Assembly (NCBI GenBank): GCA_018716365.1
Contig: DVKA01000169.1
Span: 1-11,285, forward strand
DNA length: 11,285 nucleotides
DNA from: Candidatus Caccocola faecipullorum
Lineage (GTDB): Bacteria; Synergistota; Synergistia; Synergistales; Synergistaceae
Reading direction: 5' to 3'
Shown here: in pieces, positions 1 through 6,700 of the stretch
Numbering within the stretch: position 1 is the stretch's first letter
Layout: the number at the start of each line of letters is the position of its first letter
Notes under the pieces: generated by a model
Told to the model about the DNA's origin: nothing
Database searches by the model: none
What the model saw: only the letters and a program-made list of their open reading frames with translations
Position numbers and translations under genes: made by a program

Positions 1-252
1 CTCAAATACGAGGGCTACATCGCGCGCCAGCAGAAACAGGTAGAAAAATTCCGCCGCATGGAACTTCTGAAAATTCCGGCAAGCATAGACTACGCGCAGA
101 TACGCGGCCTCTCCGCCGAAGGGCGCGGCAAGCTTTCGAAAATATCGCCCGCGACTCTCGGACAGGCTTCGCGCATACCGGGCGTGCCGCCCTCCGACAT
201 CCAGCTGCTCTGGGTCGCGATAGAGGGCGCGCGGCGAAAAAGGGAAGAGTAA
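1..252 (+). CDS. mnmG: MnmG (GidA) tRNA-modifying enzyme, C-terminal part
   Basis: This is the last 83 codons of MnmG, the FAD-dependent partner of MnmE that makes the carboxymethylaminomethyl group on wobble uridine 34 of certain tRNAs in the cytoplasm. The gene starts left of the window and reads in frame 1 to TAA at 250-252. The visible part is the conserved helical C-terminal domain that contacts MnmE and tRNA. It opens with [10 protein letters not shown], and the family hallmarks [17 protein letters not shown] and [11 protein letters not shown] are both present. The FAD-binding domain is not in view. The next gene begins 3 nt downstream, so the two are very likely co-transcribed. mnmG commonly lies close to the replication origin, which bears on the DnaA boxes nearby. 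The tail ends in the basic run RRKREE, as is common. I am confident of the family; only completeness is unknown. Confidence 0.95.
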   Translation, partial: LKYEGYIARQQKQVEKFRRMELLKIPASIDYAQIRGLSAEGRGKLSKISPATLGQASRIPGVPPSDIQLLWVAIEGARRKREE

Positions 253-255
253 CGC

Positions 256-831
256 GTGGAACAGGACTTCGCGAAAAGCGCTGGCGAGGTGGTCGAAGCC
301 GCGCTCGTAGGACGAACCGGCGGAGAGCCGCGCAAAAAAACGCGCGGCGCGAGATACAAACCTGAATACTGGAACCTGTTGAACCTGTCTGTAAAACTCT
401 GCGGGCTTACGGAAAATTGGCGCGCAGTCGCCGGAGAGCCGCTCGCCTCGCGCAGCGCGCCCGCCGTATGCGAAGAGGCCGAAGGCAGGCTCCTCATCAC
501 AGTCAACGTACCAGACCAGATGGTGCTCTCGTCGGCGCGTTTCAGAAAAGCGCGGCTCGAACGCGGAATATCGGCCTTCTTCGGCGGGGCCGCCGTCTCC
601 GTGGATTTCAGAGTCGGCCCGATACTCCGGCAGGCGCGTCCCGCGCGCTCGGCCCCTCAGCAAGTCTACCGACGCGCGCCGGTCGTCAACAGCGAGGAAG
701 AGATCGCCGAACGCGAGAAATTTTTTATAGAAGGCGGCGTCTCGCCGGAGCTTGCATCGTCGATGGCGCGCGTCATGCTCTCCCTTGAAAAGCTTTCAAA
801 CAGAAAAAAACGGCTCCCGCAGCGCCCATGA
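256..831 (+). CDS. dciA: DciA-family (DUF721) helicase-loader protein
   Basis: This is a 191-residue protein of the DUF721/DciA family. DciA proteins help load or operate the replicative helicase DnaB in bacteria that lack DnaC or DnaI. The DUF721 core spans roughly residues 42-128. It carries the usual Trp (W55) followed by VAGEPLASRSAP, then the strand GRLLITVNVPDQ, and finally VDFRVGPI. The first 40 residues are Gly/Arg/Lys-rich and probably flexible. The last 50 or so residues (EEEIAEREKFFIEGG onward) are predicted helical, with a basic end. The start is GTG at 256, 3 nt after the mnmG stop, with a purine-rich AGGGAAGAG at 241-249 inside mnmG as its likely ribosome site. This tight coupling suggests one transcript with mnmG. 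The family assignment rests on motif pattern rather than close identity, and a role with DnaB is inferred from the family. Confidence 0.75.
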   Translation: MEQDFAKSAGEVVEAALVGRTGGEPRKKTRGARYKPEYWNLLNLSVKLCGLTENWRAVAGEPLASRSAPAVCEEAEGRLLITVNVPDQMVLSSARFRKARLERGISAFFGGAAVSVDFRVGPILRQARPARSAPQQVYRRAPVVNSEEEIAEREKFFIEGGVSPELASSMARVMLSLEKLSNRKKRLPQRP

Positions 832-860
832 AAATATTTACGAAAATTTAATCCACACCT

Positions 861-889
861 CTGACTTTTCCCTCTTTTAGTGGTATAAT
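861..889 (+). promoter_or_regulatory. Extended -10 promoter of the superoxide reductase gene
   Basis: CTGACT (861-866) and TATAAT (884-889) are separated by 17 nt, and TG at 881-882 makes an extended -10 element. Transcription would begin near 896, about 50 nt before the superoxide reductase ATG. A near-consensus DnaA box, TAATCCACA (849-857), sits just upstream. The same CTGACT hexamer is used in the ywqG promoter, which suggests a house-keeping sigma factor. Confidence 0.75.
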
Positions 890-947
890 AACGACAGCGT
901 GGAAGTTGAAAATAATTTAGAAATTAAGAAAAACGGAGGAACAAAAA

Positions 948-1337
948 ATGAAAATCGGAGAAGTTGTAAGAGACGGAGATTTCAAGGCTGAGAAGCACGT
1001 ACCGACGATAGAGGCCCCAGAGAAGGTCAAGGCCGGAGAAGAGGCGCTCGTAAAGGTCTGCGTCGGCAAGGAGATCAAGCATCCGAACACGCCGCTCCAC
1101 CACATCGCGTGGATTCAGCTCTACTTCAAGCCCGCCGAAGGCCCCGTCGTCGACCTTGCTAAATTCTGCTACAACAGCCACGGCGACACGATGAACCTCG
1201 ACAACCCCGGATGCGCCTACGCGGAGCCCGGCAGCTGCGTGATGTTCAAGCCCTCGAAGTCCGGCGAACTCATCGCGGTCAGCTACTGCAACGTACACGG
1301 CCTCTGGGAGTCCTCGAAGGCCATCGAAGTCGAATAA
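948..1337 (+). CDS. Superoxide reductase (neelaredoxin/class II, desulfoferrodoxin family)
   Basis: This is a 129-residue cytoplasmic non-haem iron enzyme that reduces superoxide to hydrogen peroxide, usually with electrons from rubredoxin, without releasing O2 as superoxide dismutase does. All residues of the Fe(His)4Cys centre are visible: H17 in EKHVP, H45 and H51 in HPNTPLHHI, and C114 with H117 in CNVHG. The flexible-loop Glu and catalytic Lys (E15, K16) are also present. The length matches the one-iron class; there is no N-terminal CxxC desulforedoxin domain. The start is fixed by GGAGGA at 935-940, 7 nt before the ATG. The gene is monocistronic, with its own promoter and a terminator at 1376-1397. 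It implies an anaerobe that meets occasional oxygen. No rubredoxin or peroxidase gene is in the window. Identification is very secure. Confidence 0.96.
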   Translation: MKIGEVVRDGDFKAEKHVPTIEAPEKVKAGEEALVKVCVGKEIKHPNTPLHHIAWIQLYFKPAEGPVVDLAKFCYNSHGDTMNLDNPGCAYAEPGSCVMFKPSKSGELIAVSYCNVHGLWESSKAIEVE

Positions 1338-1375
1338 GTTACGGAATAAACGCGTAATCCGCGATTAAACGAAAG

Positions 1376-1397
1376 GCCGCCCGTAAGGGCGGCTTTT
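1376..1397. terminator. Intrinsic terminator between convergent genes
   Basis: GCCGCCC (1376-1382), loop GTAA, GGGCGGC (1387-1393), then TTTT. The stem is a perfect 7 bp. It ends the superoxide reductase transcript. On the minus strand the same stem is followed by CTTTCGTTT, so it may also stop the ywqG operon coming from the right. Confidence 0.9.
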
Positions 1398-1415
1398 CTG
1401 CGTCTTTGCTTACAA

Positions 1416-1661
1416 TTACGGCGTTCGGTTCAAATCCACTGATACAGCAGAATTTCCGTCCTCGCACACCGGCTCATGATTTGTTTCTCCGTATCCGAAG
1501 AACGACGCGAAACAGCCTATCAGAACCAGCAGCCCCAGCAGGTAAAGAAAACATTTCATCGCCCTCCATGTAAAGTCAAGGAACGAAGTTCCCGCCCTGC
1601 TTCTGAAAAAAACGTAAACAGCGGCGATTATGATGGCCGTTAGGAAGAGCGCCGTAATCAA
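1416..1661 (-). CDS. Small two-helix membrane protein, unknown function
   Basis: This is an 81-residue protein I do not recognise. Residues 2-19 (ITALFLTAIIIAAVYVFF) form one hydrophobic segment and roughly residues 36-55 (MKCFLYLLGLLVLIGCFASF) a second. A short basic loop (RSRAG) lies between them, and a polar, acidic tail of about 25 residues follows. The start is TTG (1661-1659), chosen because a strong GGAGG lies 8 nt upstream on the minus strand (plus 1670-1674). The gene begins 44 nt after the ywqG-like gene on the same strand, so the two probably form an operon read from the promoter near 2700. I can give no function beyond a probable inner-membrane location. The clear ribosome site and continuous hydrophobic pattern argue that it is a real gene rather than chance. 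Confidence 0.6.
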   Translation of the reverse strand: MITALFLTAIIIAAVYVFFRSRAGTSFLDFTWRAMKCFLYLLGLLVLIGCFASFFGYGETNHEPVCEDGNSAVSVDLNRTP

Positions 1662-1705
1662 AAAATTCCGCCTCCGCGCGAAGCCTCTGCCAAGTCAGCG
1701 CTGCC

Positions 1706-2620
1706 TTAATAGCACTGCAAAATCAGCCAGACGTTCTCAAACCTCCGCGCCGCTAAGTCGTCTCTTGTGATGTAAAAATATATCCGCCCGCAGTCGCCGA
1801 ACATCAATTCAAAATCGCCCTCTTCGACCTCGTCGAGCTGGAAGAGCGGCAGCCATTTGTCCGGCGCCTCTTTCTCCGCCTCTTCGACTTCGTTTTTCGG
1901 AATTTCGTCCCAGCCGCCGCCGAGATAATATCCGCGCGTCACGAGCTCGCATTCCGCCGGCATGCTCCACTGTATCGCGTCGGCCCAGCCGAGCAGCTTC
2001 GAGCGTTCATCCGGGTCGTCGTCTCCGAGCTCCGCGCGCACCGTGAAGAACTCGTCTCCCTCGTCGCCGCTCTCCATCTCTTCGGGATAAATTTCGGTGA
2101 AATCCTCCCAGCCAGGGAACGACGGCTCGGCGCGCATTTTTACGGCAAGCGCGGGGAATCTGTAATCCTCCTCCAAATCCTCGGGAAATTCCGCCTCTTC
2201 GAGCGCGGCCGAATCCTCGAACCAATAGACGCGCGCGCAGCCCTTGTCCTTTGGGTCGTGGCCCCAGCGCATGGAATCCATCTTGTAGAAGAACGAGAGC
2301 ACCCCGCGCTCCGGCAGCAGGTGCTCAGCATCGTACTTCGCAAGCTCCGCGCAGTCGAACTGCGCGAGAAACGAGAGCGGGCGCGCGCCAGAGGCTTTCG
2401 ATTCGTCATGGTTGCCCTTATTTTGTGAAAGGAAAGAGAAAATTCCTTTTTTCTCTTTTTTCGTATTTTCGCAGCAGTCAAACGTCGGCCACTCGAAGCC
2501 GCGCGGAACGTCGGGCCGTCCGCCGAAGCGCGTGCCTCCGCGCTTGTATTCCGCGCTCCCCGAAATGTCGAGAGTTATGCCGTTTCTGCGCAGCTTTTCC
2601 AGTTTTTCCCTGAGTTCCAC
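1706..2620 (-). CDS. YwqG-like DUF1963 family protein
   Basis: This is a roughly 304-residue cytoplasmic protein of the DUF1963 (YwqG) family, whose biochemical role is not established. Family signatures are clear: GGRPDVPRGFEWP near residues 33-45, PLSFLAQFDCAEL in the first third, LLPERGVLSFFY, LFQLD, GDCGRIYFYI, and a C-terminal DLAARRFENVWLILQCY. An insertion before PLSFLAQF is Lys-rich (KKEKKGIFSFLSQNKG) and is coded by an A/T palindrome at 2433-2458. The acidic middle (ESGDEGDEFF) is typical of the family. The reading frame is open up to a GTG at 2638. I prefer the GTG at 2620 because GGGAGG (plus 2629-2634) lies 8 nt before it, whereas nothing like a ribosome site precedes 2638. The promoter is at 2699-2726, and the small membrane protein gene follows 44 nt downstream. 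Confidence 0.85.
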   Translation of the reverse strand: MELREKLEKLRRNGITLDISGSAEYKRGGTRFGGRPDVPRGFEWPTFDCCENTKKEKKGIFSFLSQNKGNHDESKASGARPLSFLAQFDCAELAKYDAEHLLPERGVLSFFYKMDSMRWGHDPKDKGCARVYWFEDSAALEEAEFPEDLEEDYRFPALAVKMRAEPSFPGWEDFTEIYPEEMESGDEGDEFFTVRAELGDDDPDERSKLLGWADAIQWSMPAECELVTRGYYLGGGWDEIPKNEVEEAEKEAPDKWLPLFQLDEVEEGDFELMFGDCGRIYFYITRDDLAARRFENVWLILQCY

Positions 2621-2698
2621 GATATACGCCTCCCGCACCGAATTTTGACGCGCCGCGCGGATTCTGCGAAAACGGCGCGATTTTGTGCTTCCATGATT

Positions 2699-2726
2699 AT
2701 TATATATTTTTACAGTTAAAAGTCAG
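2699..2726 (-). promoter_or_regulatory. Promoter of the ywqG-like operon
   Basis: Read on the minus strand, CTGACT (plus 2721-2726) is separated by 16 nt from a perfect TATAAT (plus 2699-2704). The -35 hexamer is identical to that of the superoxide reductase promoter. Transcription would start near 2692, giving a leader of about 70 nt. The DnaA boxes at 2762-2880 lie directly upstream and could affect this promoter. Confidence 0.7.
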
Positions 2727-2761
2727 GTAAAGCGTCGTTGATTCCTTTTCATACTCGGTCA

Positions 2762-2880
2762 TTGTCCACAGTTTTTTCCGCGAGTTATGCACATATAAAA
2801 CCGCTTTTTCAATATTCCGCATGGGCTTTGCAAGGCGAAAAAGCAGGAAATCCACTGACATATTCACAAAATGTGGATAA
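2762..2880. other. DnaA-box cluster; possible oriC or DnaA regulatory site
   Basis: Three matches to the DnaA box TTATCCACA lie within 120 nt of non-coding DNA: TTGTCCACA (2762-2770, one mismatch), TTATGCACA (2785-2793, one mismatch) and TGTGGATAA (2872-2880, a perfect box on the minus strand). Weaker sites are TATTCACAA (2861-2869) and the complement of TTATGTACA (2884-2892). An A/T-rich stretch (about 2694-2715), which could serve as an unwinding element, lies on the left. mnmG about 2.5 kb away and a helicase-loader gene fit an origin. No dnaA, dnaN or rnpA is in view. An alternative is DnaA control or titration. The rest of the gap, 2893-3110, shows only G+C-rich sequence with nothing I can name. 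Confidence 0.45.
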
Positions 2881-3112
2881 CTATGTACATAAGTGGCGTG
2901 AATTCCGCCTCTCTGCCCTTTCCGTATTTTCAGTTATGTTAAAGTAAGGTTAAGGAAATTTCATAAATTCGTAAAGATGCGGACGGCGCGCGCTCGCGGC
3001 GTAAATTCACAAAACCTGCGGAATCTGCGTTTCGCGCCGTTGTTTACAGCGCGCTTTCCTGGATTTTGCATACTGCGCCGGTTATGCGCCGCCGCCTCAT
3101 GTCGCGGAAGAT

Positions 3113-3143
3113 AAAAAAATCGCGCGGACGCAGTTTCCCGCGC
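3113..3143 (-). terminator. Intrinsic terminator of the cupin gene
   Basis: On the minus strand GCGCGG (plus 3138-3143) pairs with CCGCGC (plus 3122-3127) across a 10-nt loop. After two bases this is followed by seven T (plus 3113-3119). It lies about 33 nt beyond the stop of the cupin gene and is a good factor-independent terminator. Confidence 0.75.
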
Positions 3144-3176
3144 CCGCGCCTGTTTTGTGCCTGCCGCCGCGCCGCG

Positions 3177-3521
3177 CTATCCGCGCTTCGCTATCGCGGC
3201 TCCCATGACGAGCGTATCCGCTCCGGTGTTTTCTATGCCGTGCGAGCAACCTTTGCGGCAGAGCATGATGTCTCCGGCCTTTACCTTGCGGCTTTCGCCG
3301 TCCTCGCAGTAGAGGCCTTCGCCGCTCATTATGAAATAGACCTCTTCGTTGTCGCCGTGGAGGTGATAGCCTATCGACGCGCCGGGTTCGAGTTCAAGGC
3401 GCGTCGTCATGACGAAAGCGCCGTCGTTGTCCGGTATATCTATCGGGAACCTCATCGCGCAGCCTTTGCCGCTTCCTCCGAGTTTTTCAGCCTTTATACC
3501 TTCGTCCCTGTTTTTGAGCAT
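3177..3521 (-). CDS. Single-domain cupin protein
   Basis: This is a 114-residue one-domain cupin (Cupin_2 type), a small metal-binding beta-barrel. Cupin motif 1 is GASIGYHLHGDNEEVYFIMSG, with the metal ligands H53, H55 and E60. Motif 2 is GDIMLCRKGCSHGIENTG, supplying H94. The four ligands are complete, so it should bind a divalent metal, but its substrate cannot be read from sequence. Such proteins range from sugar-phosphate isomerases and dioxygenases to small sensors. The start ATG at 3521 follows a strong GGAGGAGG (plus 3530-3537). The gene stands alone, with a terminator at 3113-3143 and a possible -10 (TATAAT, plus 3574-3579) upstream. No neighbour gives a pathway. Confidence 0.85.
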   Translation of the reverse strand: MLKNRDEGIKAEKLGGSGKGCAMRFPIDIPDNDGAFVMTTRLELEPGASIGYHLHGDNEEVYFIMSGEGLYCEDGESRKVKAGDIMLCRKGCSHGIENTGADTLVMGAAIAKRG

Positions 3522-3573
3522 TTTGTCTTCCTCCTCCGATTTTATGCGGCGCGCGGAAACGCCGCCGTCTCTG

Positions 3574-3579
3574 ATTATA
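3574..3579 (-). promoter_or_regulatory. Possible -10 element for the cupin gene
   Basis: A perfect TATAAT on the minus strand sits about 50 nt before the cupin ATG. The DNA 16-17 nt upstream (GGTTCG) is a poor -35, so only the -10 is convincing. Confidence 0.35.
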
Positions 3580-3707
3580 AGGCTAAAACGGCCGGCGAAC
3601 CGACGGAACGCGGATTAAAAAGAGATATTTCTGTTTGATTTAATTTGACTAAATAAAAGCTGAAACAGTCGCGCCGTTTTATCTTTCCTTGAGTCCGCTC
3701 AATGTTG

Positions 3708-3713
3708 TATGAT
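3708..3713 (+). promoter_or_regulatory. Weak promoter candidate for the DUF362 gene
   Basis: TATGAT (3708-3713) is a five-of-six -10 match about 50 nt before the DUF362 ATG. The -35 position (TTCCTT, 3685-3690) is weak, and TTGAGT at 3689-3694 is too close (13 nt) for a normal promoter. A small AAGCC/GGCTT hairpin (3734-3747) lies in the leader. The gene needs some promoter here, because the upstream gene is on the other strand. Confidence 0.3.
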
Positions 3714-3764
3714 TAAGAATGTGTTTGGGAAAAAAGCCGCAAGGCTTGAAATGGAGGAGAGTAT

Positions 3765-4880
3765 ATGAAACGTTCAGTCGTTTACTTTACAGATATGCGT
3801 GCTACGCCCGAAAGAAATATTTTGCAGAAGTTCTGCGCGCTCATAGAACGCGCCGGAATCGCCGGTATAAATTTTGAGAAACAGTTCGCCGCGATAAAGA
3901 TACACCTCGGCGAGCCGGGCAACATAGCCTATCTGCGCCCGAACTTTGCTAAGGTCGTCGCAGATAAGATAAAGGAGCTCGGCGGCAAGCCGTTTTTGAC
4001 CGACAGCAACACTCTCTACGTCGGGCGCAGGAAGGACGCGCTAGAACATCTCGAATCTGCCTATGAGAACGGCTACAATCCTTTCTGCACCGGCTGCCAC
4101 GTAGTTATAGCCGACGGCCTGAAGGGCACGGACGAGGCGGAGGTTCCGGTCGCCGGCGGCGAATATATCAAAGAGGCGAAGATCGGGCGCGCGATAGCAG
4201 ACGCGGATATAATAATTTCCCTGACGCACTTCAAGGGCCACGAGCTTACCGGCTTCGGCGGCGCGATAAAGAATCTCGGCATGGGCTCCGGCTCGCGCGC
4301 TGGCAAGATGGAGATGCACAGCGACGGCAAGCCCTGCGTGGACGAGGCGAAGTGCATCGGCTGCGGCCGCTGCGCGAGAAACTGCGCTCAGAAGGCCGTA
4401 AGGATAAAGGAGGGCAAGGCGCGCATAGACCACGAAAAATGCGTAGGCTGCGGCCGCTGCATATCGGCCTGCCCGTTCGACGCCGTTCAGCCTGACTGGG
4501 AGGGCTCGGAGATTGTACTCTGCCGCAAGATGGCCGAGTACGCGAAGGCCGTTATAGACGGAAAGCCGAATTTCCATATCGCGGCCGTTGTGGACGTTTC
4601 GCCCTTCTGCGACTGCCACGCGGAAAACGACGCCGCCGTGGTGCCGAACATCGGCTTCTTCGCTTCGTACGACCCCGTCGCGCTCGACCAGGCCTGTGCC
4701 GACGCTGTCATGAAGGCGCCTGCCGTCGAAAACAGCTACCTCGCCGACCAGATCAAAAAGCATGGCGAAGGCTCGGACCACTTCCATACGCTGCATCCCG
4801 ACACGCATTGGCAGGCGGCGCTGGAACACGCGGAGAAGATAGGCATAGGCACGCGCGAGTACGAGCTGAGGGAGATTTAG
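3765..4880 (+). CDS. DUF362 protein with two [4Fe-4S] ferredoxin motifs
   Basis: This is a 371-residue cytoplasmic iron-sulfur protein of the DUF362 family. Residues 1-190 and the C-terminal part form the split DUF362 domain, recognisable by IKIHLGEPGNIAYLRP, GGKPFLTDSNTLYVGRR, LTHFKGHELTGFGGAIKNLGMG and, late in the protein, FASYDPVALDQACADA. Inserted between the halves is a bacterial ferredoxin pair: C197, C200, C203, C207, then C226, C229, C232, C236 (CVGCGRCISACP). The first cluster has Ala rather than the usual Pro after the fourth Cys. Further cysteines occur in VDVSPFCDCHAEND. Relatives are common in anaerobes and are thought to be redox or Fe-S enzymes, but the reaction is unknown. 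The start ATG follows GGAGGAG (3753-3759). The gene stands alone and ends at a strong hairpin at 4902-4940. Confidence 0.92.
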   Translation: MKRSVVYFTDMRATPERNILQKFCALIERAGIAGINFEKQFAAIKIHLGEPGNIAYLRPNFAKVVADKIKELGGKPFLTDSNTLYVGRRKDALEHLESAYENGYNPFCTGCHVVIADGLKGTDEAEVPVAGGEYIKEAKIGRAIADADIIISLTHFKGHELTGFGGAIKNLGMGSGSRAGKMEMHSDGKPCVDEAKCIGCGRCARNCAQKAVRIKEGKARIDHEKCVGCGRCISACPFDAVQPDWEGSEIVLCRKMAEYAKAVIDGKPNFHIAAVVDVSPFCDCHAENDAAVVPNIGFFASYDPVALDQACADAVMKAPAVENSYLADQIKKHGEGSDHFHTLHPDTHWQAALEHAEKIGIGTREYELREI

Positions 4881-4901
4881 CGGAAATTAGCTGAGAAAAT
4901 A

Positions 4902-4940
4902 AAAACGCGGAGCGCGTCGTTTTGCGCGTCTCCGCGTTTT
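4902..4940. terminator. Bidirectional intrinsic terminator
   Basis: AAAACGCGGAG (4902-4912) pairs perfectly with CTCCGCGTTTT (4930-4940). An inner CGCG pair extends the stem, and GTTTT follows. It lies between the converging DUF362 and rhuM-like genes; flanking A and T runs let it work in both directions. Confidence 0.88.
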
Positions 4941-4961
4941 GTTTTACTGTTTTATGCAATA

Positions 4962-6002
4962 TTAGATGTCTGTTTTTTCGTCATTTTCGCTTTCGATGAT
5001 GAAACGGTCGTAATCTGAAAGGAAAAGTTTGTCCTGTATGATTCGGTATTTTTCAAACTCCGTTTCGGCGTGAAGTTTTGCTATCTGAGCGCTTACTTTG
5101 CCAGCGTCCTTCAACATTCCATATTCAAACATCATGATGAATCCGTTCAGCCTTGTCTCCCAGTCATGCATTGTGAGCGGAATTTTCCTCTGCGCCATGT
5201 TTTCTGCAAAATCAAGATATGACGTTACCATTCTGTTGAGCTGGCGCAGTTCGAATTCGCTTAAGTAGTTTTTAGCCACCGTCACGTCCGATTTTTTTAT
5301 TTTACCGTCCGGCGCGTCCTGCCACGTCGTGAGTCCCATATGTTCCTTTGAGCTGTCGGCGCGTTCCATTATAAGCTCGGCAGCTGTGTGTCCGTGAACC
5401 GCGTAATGCATTTTGTTCTGCACCGAGGCGTAGAATCTTTTGGTAGAGGCAGAGTTCTTGTCGTAGTCGACCGCAGTCGCATAGAGGTCTGTGATTTTCT
5501 GATAGAATTTGCGCTCGCTCGCGCGTATTTCTCTTACCCGCTCAAGCTGTTCTTCAAAATATTTATCGGTAAGATACGTGCCGCGCTTCAGCCGTTCGTC
5601 GTCCATTACCCAGCCTTTGATTGTGTATTCTCGTGCTATCTGGTTTACCCATTTGCGAAACTGCACGGCGCGCTCGGAATTTACCTTGAAGCCTACGGCG
5701 ATTATCATTTGTATATCGTAATGATTGACATAATACGTTTTTCCGTCTGAGGCAGTTATCCTAAATTTTCGGATAACTGACTCTTTATCCAGCTCGCTGT
5801 CCGCGATGACTTTTTTTATATGATAGTTTATGGTTCGGACGTCCACGTCATAAAGTACAGCCAGCATTTTCTGCGTCAGCCAAATATTTTCGTCTTCGTA
5901 GCGAATTTCCACGCCGCTGCTTTCGTCTCCCGTCGACGCTATGTAGGTCAGATATTCCGCGGCGGAACTGCGTATTGAAATTTGCTGTCTGTCTTTTTTC
6001 AT
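4962..6002 (-). CDS. RhuM family protein
   Basis: This is a 346-residue protein of the virulence RhuM family (first noted in a Salmonella pathogenicity island). Its molecular role is still unclear. The N-terminal third looks like a DNA-binding or KilA-like module: IWLTQKMLAVLYDVDVRTI, HIKKVI, ESVIRKF, YYVNHYDIQMIIAVGFKVNS and AVQFRKWVNQ. The middle is helical (DKYFEEQLERVREIRASERK), and the C-terminal half has family blocks such as RFYASVQNKMHYAVHGHTAAELI and TVAKNYLSEFELRQLNRMVT. It is full length for the family. The start ATG at 6002 has a modest GGGG (plus 6011-6014). The coding DNA is visibly richer in A+T than its neighbours, consistent with horizontal acquisition; relatives often sit in islands near restriction or toxin-antitoxin genes, none of which is present here. 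The gene appears monocistronic, with a promoter at 6046-6073. Confidence 0.9.
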   Translation of the reverse strand: MKKDRQQISIRSSAAEYLTYIASTGDESSGVEIRYEDENIWLTQKMLAVLYDVDVRTINYHIKKVIADSELDKESVIRKFRITASDGKTYYVNHYDIQMIIAVGFKVNSERAVQFRKWVNQIAREYTIKGWVMDDERLKRGTYLTDKYFEEQLERVREIRASERKFYQKITDLYATAVDYDKNSASTKRFYASVQNKMHYAVHGHTAAELIMERADSSKEHMGLTTWQDAPDGKIKKSDVTVAKNYLSEFELRQLNRMVTSYLDFAENMAQRKIPLTMHDWETRLNGFIMMFEYGMLKDAGKVSAQIAKLHAETEFEKYRIIQDKLFLSDYDRFIIESENDEKTDI

Positions 6003-6045
6003 TGCTTTATCCCCGTCATTAACAGTCTGTATTTTGTATATAGAT

Positions 6046-6073
6046 TTTATAGCGCGGGAGTATCATGGGGCAA
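6046..6073 (-). promoter_or_regulatory. Promoter of the rhuM-like gene
   Basis: On the minus strand TTGCCC (plus 6068-6073) and TATAAA (plus 6046-6051) are 16 nt apart. Transcription would begin near 6039, about 37 nt before the ATG. It lies just past the mntP terminator, so the gene can be expressed independently. Confidence 0.55.
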
Positions 6074-6089
6074 CTGCGAAAGTAGATAG

Positions 6090-6112
6090 AAAAAAGAGAC
6101 CTCGCGGCCTCT
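6090..6112 (-). terminator. Terminator of the permease-mntP operon
   Basis: On the minus strand AGAGGCC (plus 6106-6112) folds on GGTCTCT (plus 6095-6101) around a GCGA tetraloop. There is one G-U pair, and a run of T follows. It lies about 20 nt past the mntP stop. Confidence 0.85.
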
Positions 6113-6133
6113 TTGTGTTTCTCCTTGTATTTT

Positions 6134-6694
6134 CTAAACCGCCTGCAATATTATCCGCGCCGCTATGACGAGCAGGACGCCGCCGCCTATGTATTCGGCC
6201 TTTCTGCCGAAGCGCGAGCCGACTTTTTTCCCGGCGAGCGTTCCCGCGGCTGAAAGCGCGAAGGTTATTATCCCGGCGAGCGCCGCGAGCGAGAGCGCAG
6301 AGCCGCCTGTGCTCGCTATTGAAAAGCCGACTGCGAGCGCGTCTAGCGAGGTCGCAAACGACAGCACCGTCATGCTCCTGAGCGTTATCGTCATCGACGA
6401 GCAGTCGTCTTCGCCGCCGGAGGCCGCCTCGCGTATCATATTGACGGCTACCCAGACGATGAGCGCCGCGGCTATCCACGGCGTCCATGTGCTGAAAAAT
6501 CCTGAAAGTCCTCCCGCTATTACGCCGCCGAGCAGCGGCATAAAGAACTGAAAAAATCCGAACGCTCCCCCGACGGTCAGCACGTTTTTCGCGCTTATGC
6601 GCTCATGGCAGAGGCCGAGGCAGATCGAGACGGAGAAGGCGTCCATCGCAAGCGACGCGCCGGTCGCCGCGGCGGCTATAAATTCTGCGAGCAT
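6134..6694 (-). CDS. mntP: Manganese efflux pump MntP
   Basis: This is a 186-residue inner-membrane protein of the MntP (DUF204) family, which exports Mn2+ and protects cells from manganese overload. Six hydrophobic segments can be traced. The two conserved acidic motifs of the internal repeat are intact: D18 in LAMDAFSVS and D118 in ATSLDALAVGFS. These are the positions needed for transport in the family. A polar loop with GGEDDCSS separates the two halves. Length matches the family. The start ATG at 6694 lies 6 nt after the stop of the permease gene, so the two are translationally linked. I see no close Shine-Dalgarno (only GGGGG about 13 nt upstream), which supports coupling. No yybP-ykoY-type manganese riboswitch was recognised. 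Identification is secure. Confidence 0.95.
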   Translation of the reverse strand: MLAEFIAAAATGASLAMDAFSVSICLGLCHERISAKNVLTVGGAFGFFQFFMPLLGGVIAGGLSGFFSTWTPWIAAALIVWVAVNMIREAASGGEDDCSSMTITLRSMTVLSFATSLDALAVGFSIASTGGSALSLAALAGIITFALSAAGTLAGKKVGSRFGRKAEYIGGGVLLVIAARIILQAV

Positions 6695-6700
6695 TGTAAA

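Noticed and set aside
2140..2481. Programmed frameshift at the A-runs of the ywqG-like gene
   Set aside because: The A-runs are not in the frame of the classic slippery heptamer, and the alternative frame gives only Arg/Ser-rich antisense-like sequence.
2738..2947. Plus-strand open frame of 69 codons in the DnaA-box region
   Set aside because: There is no ribosome site and no protein-like pattern. The stretch is better explained by the DnaA boxes.
3066..3638. Plus-strand open frame of 190 codons over the cupin gene
   Set aside because: It is antisense to a well-supported cupin gene that has full motifs and a strong ribosome site.
4041..4829. Minus-strand open frame of 262 codons within the DUF362 gene
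   Set aside because: It is antisense to a protein with eight ordered cluster cysteines. It shows biased composition and no ribosome site.
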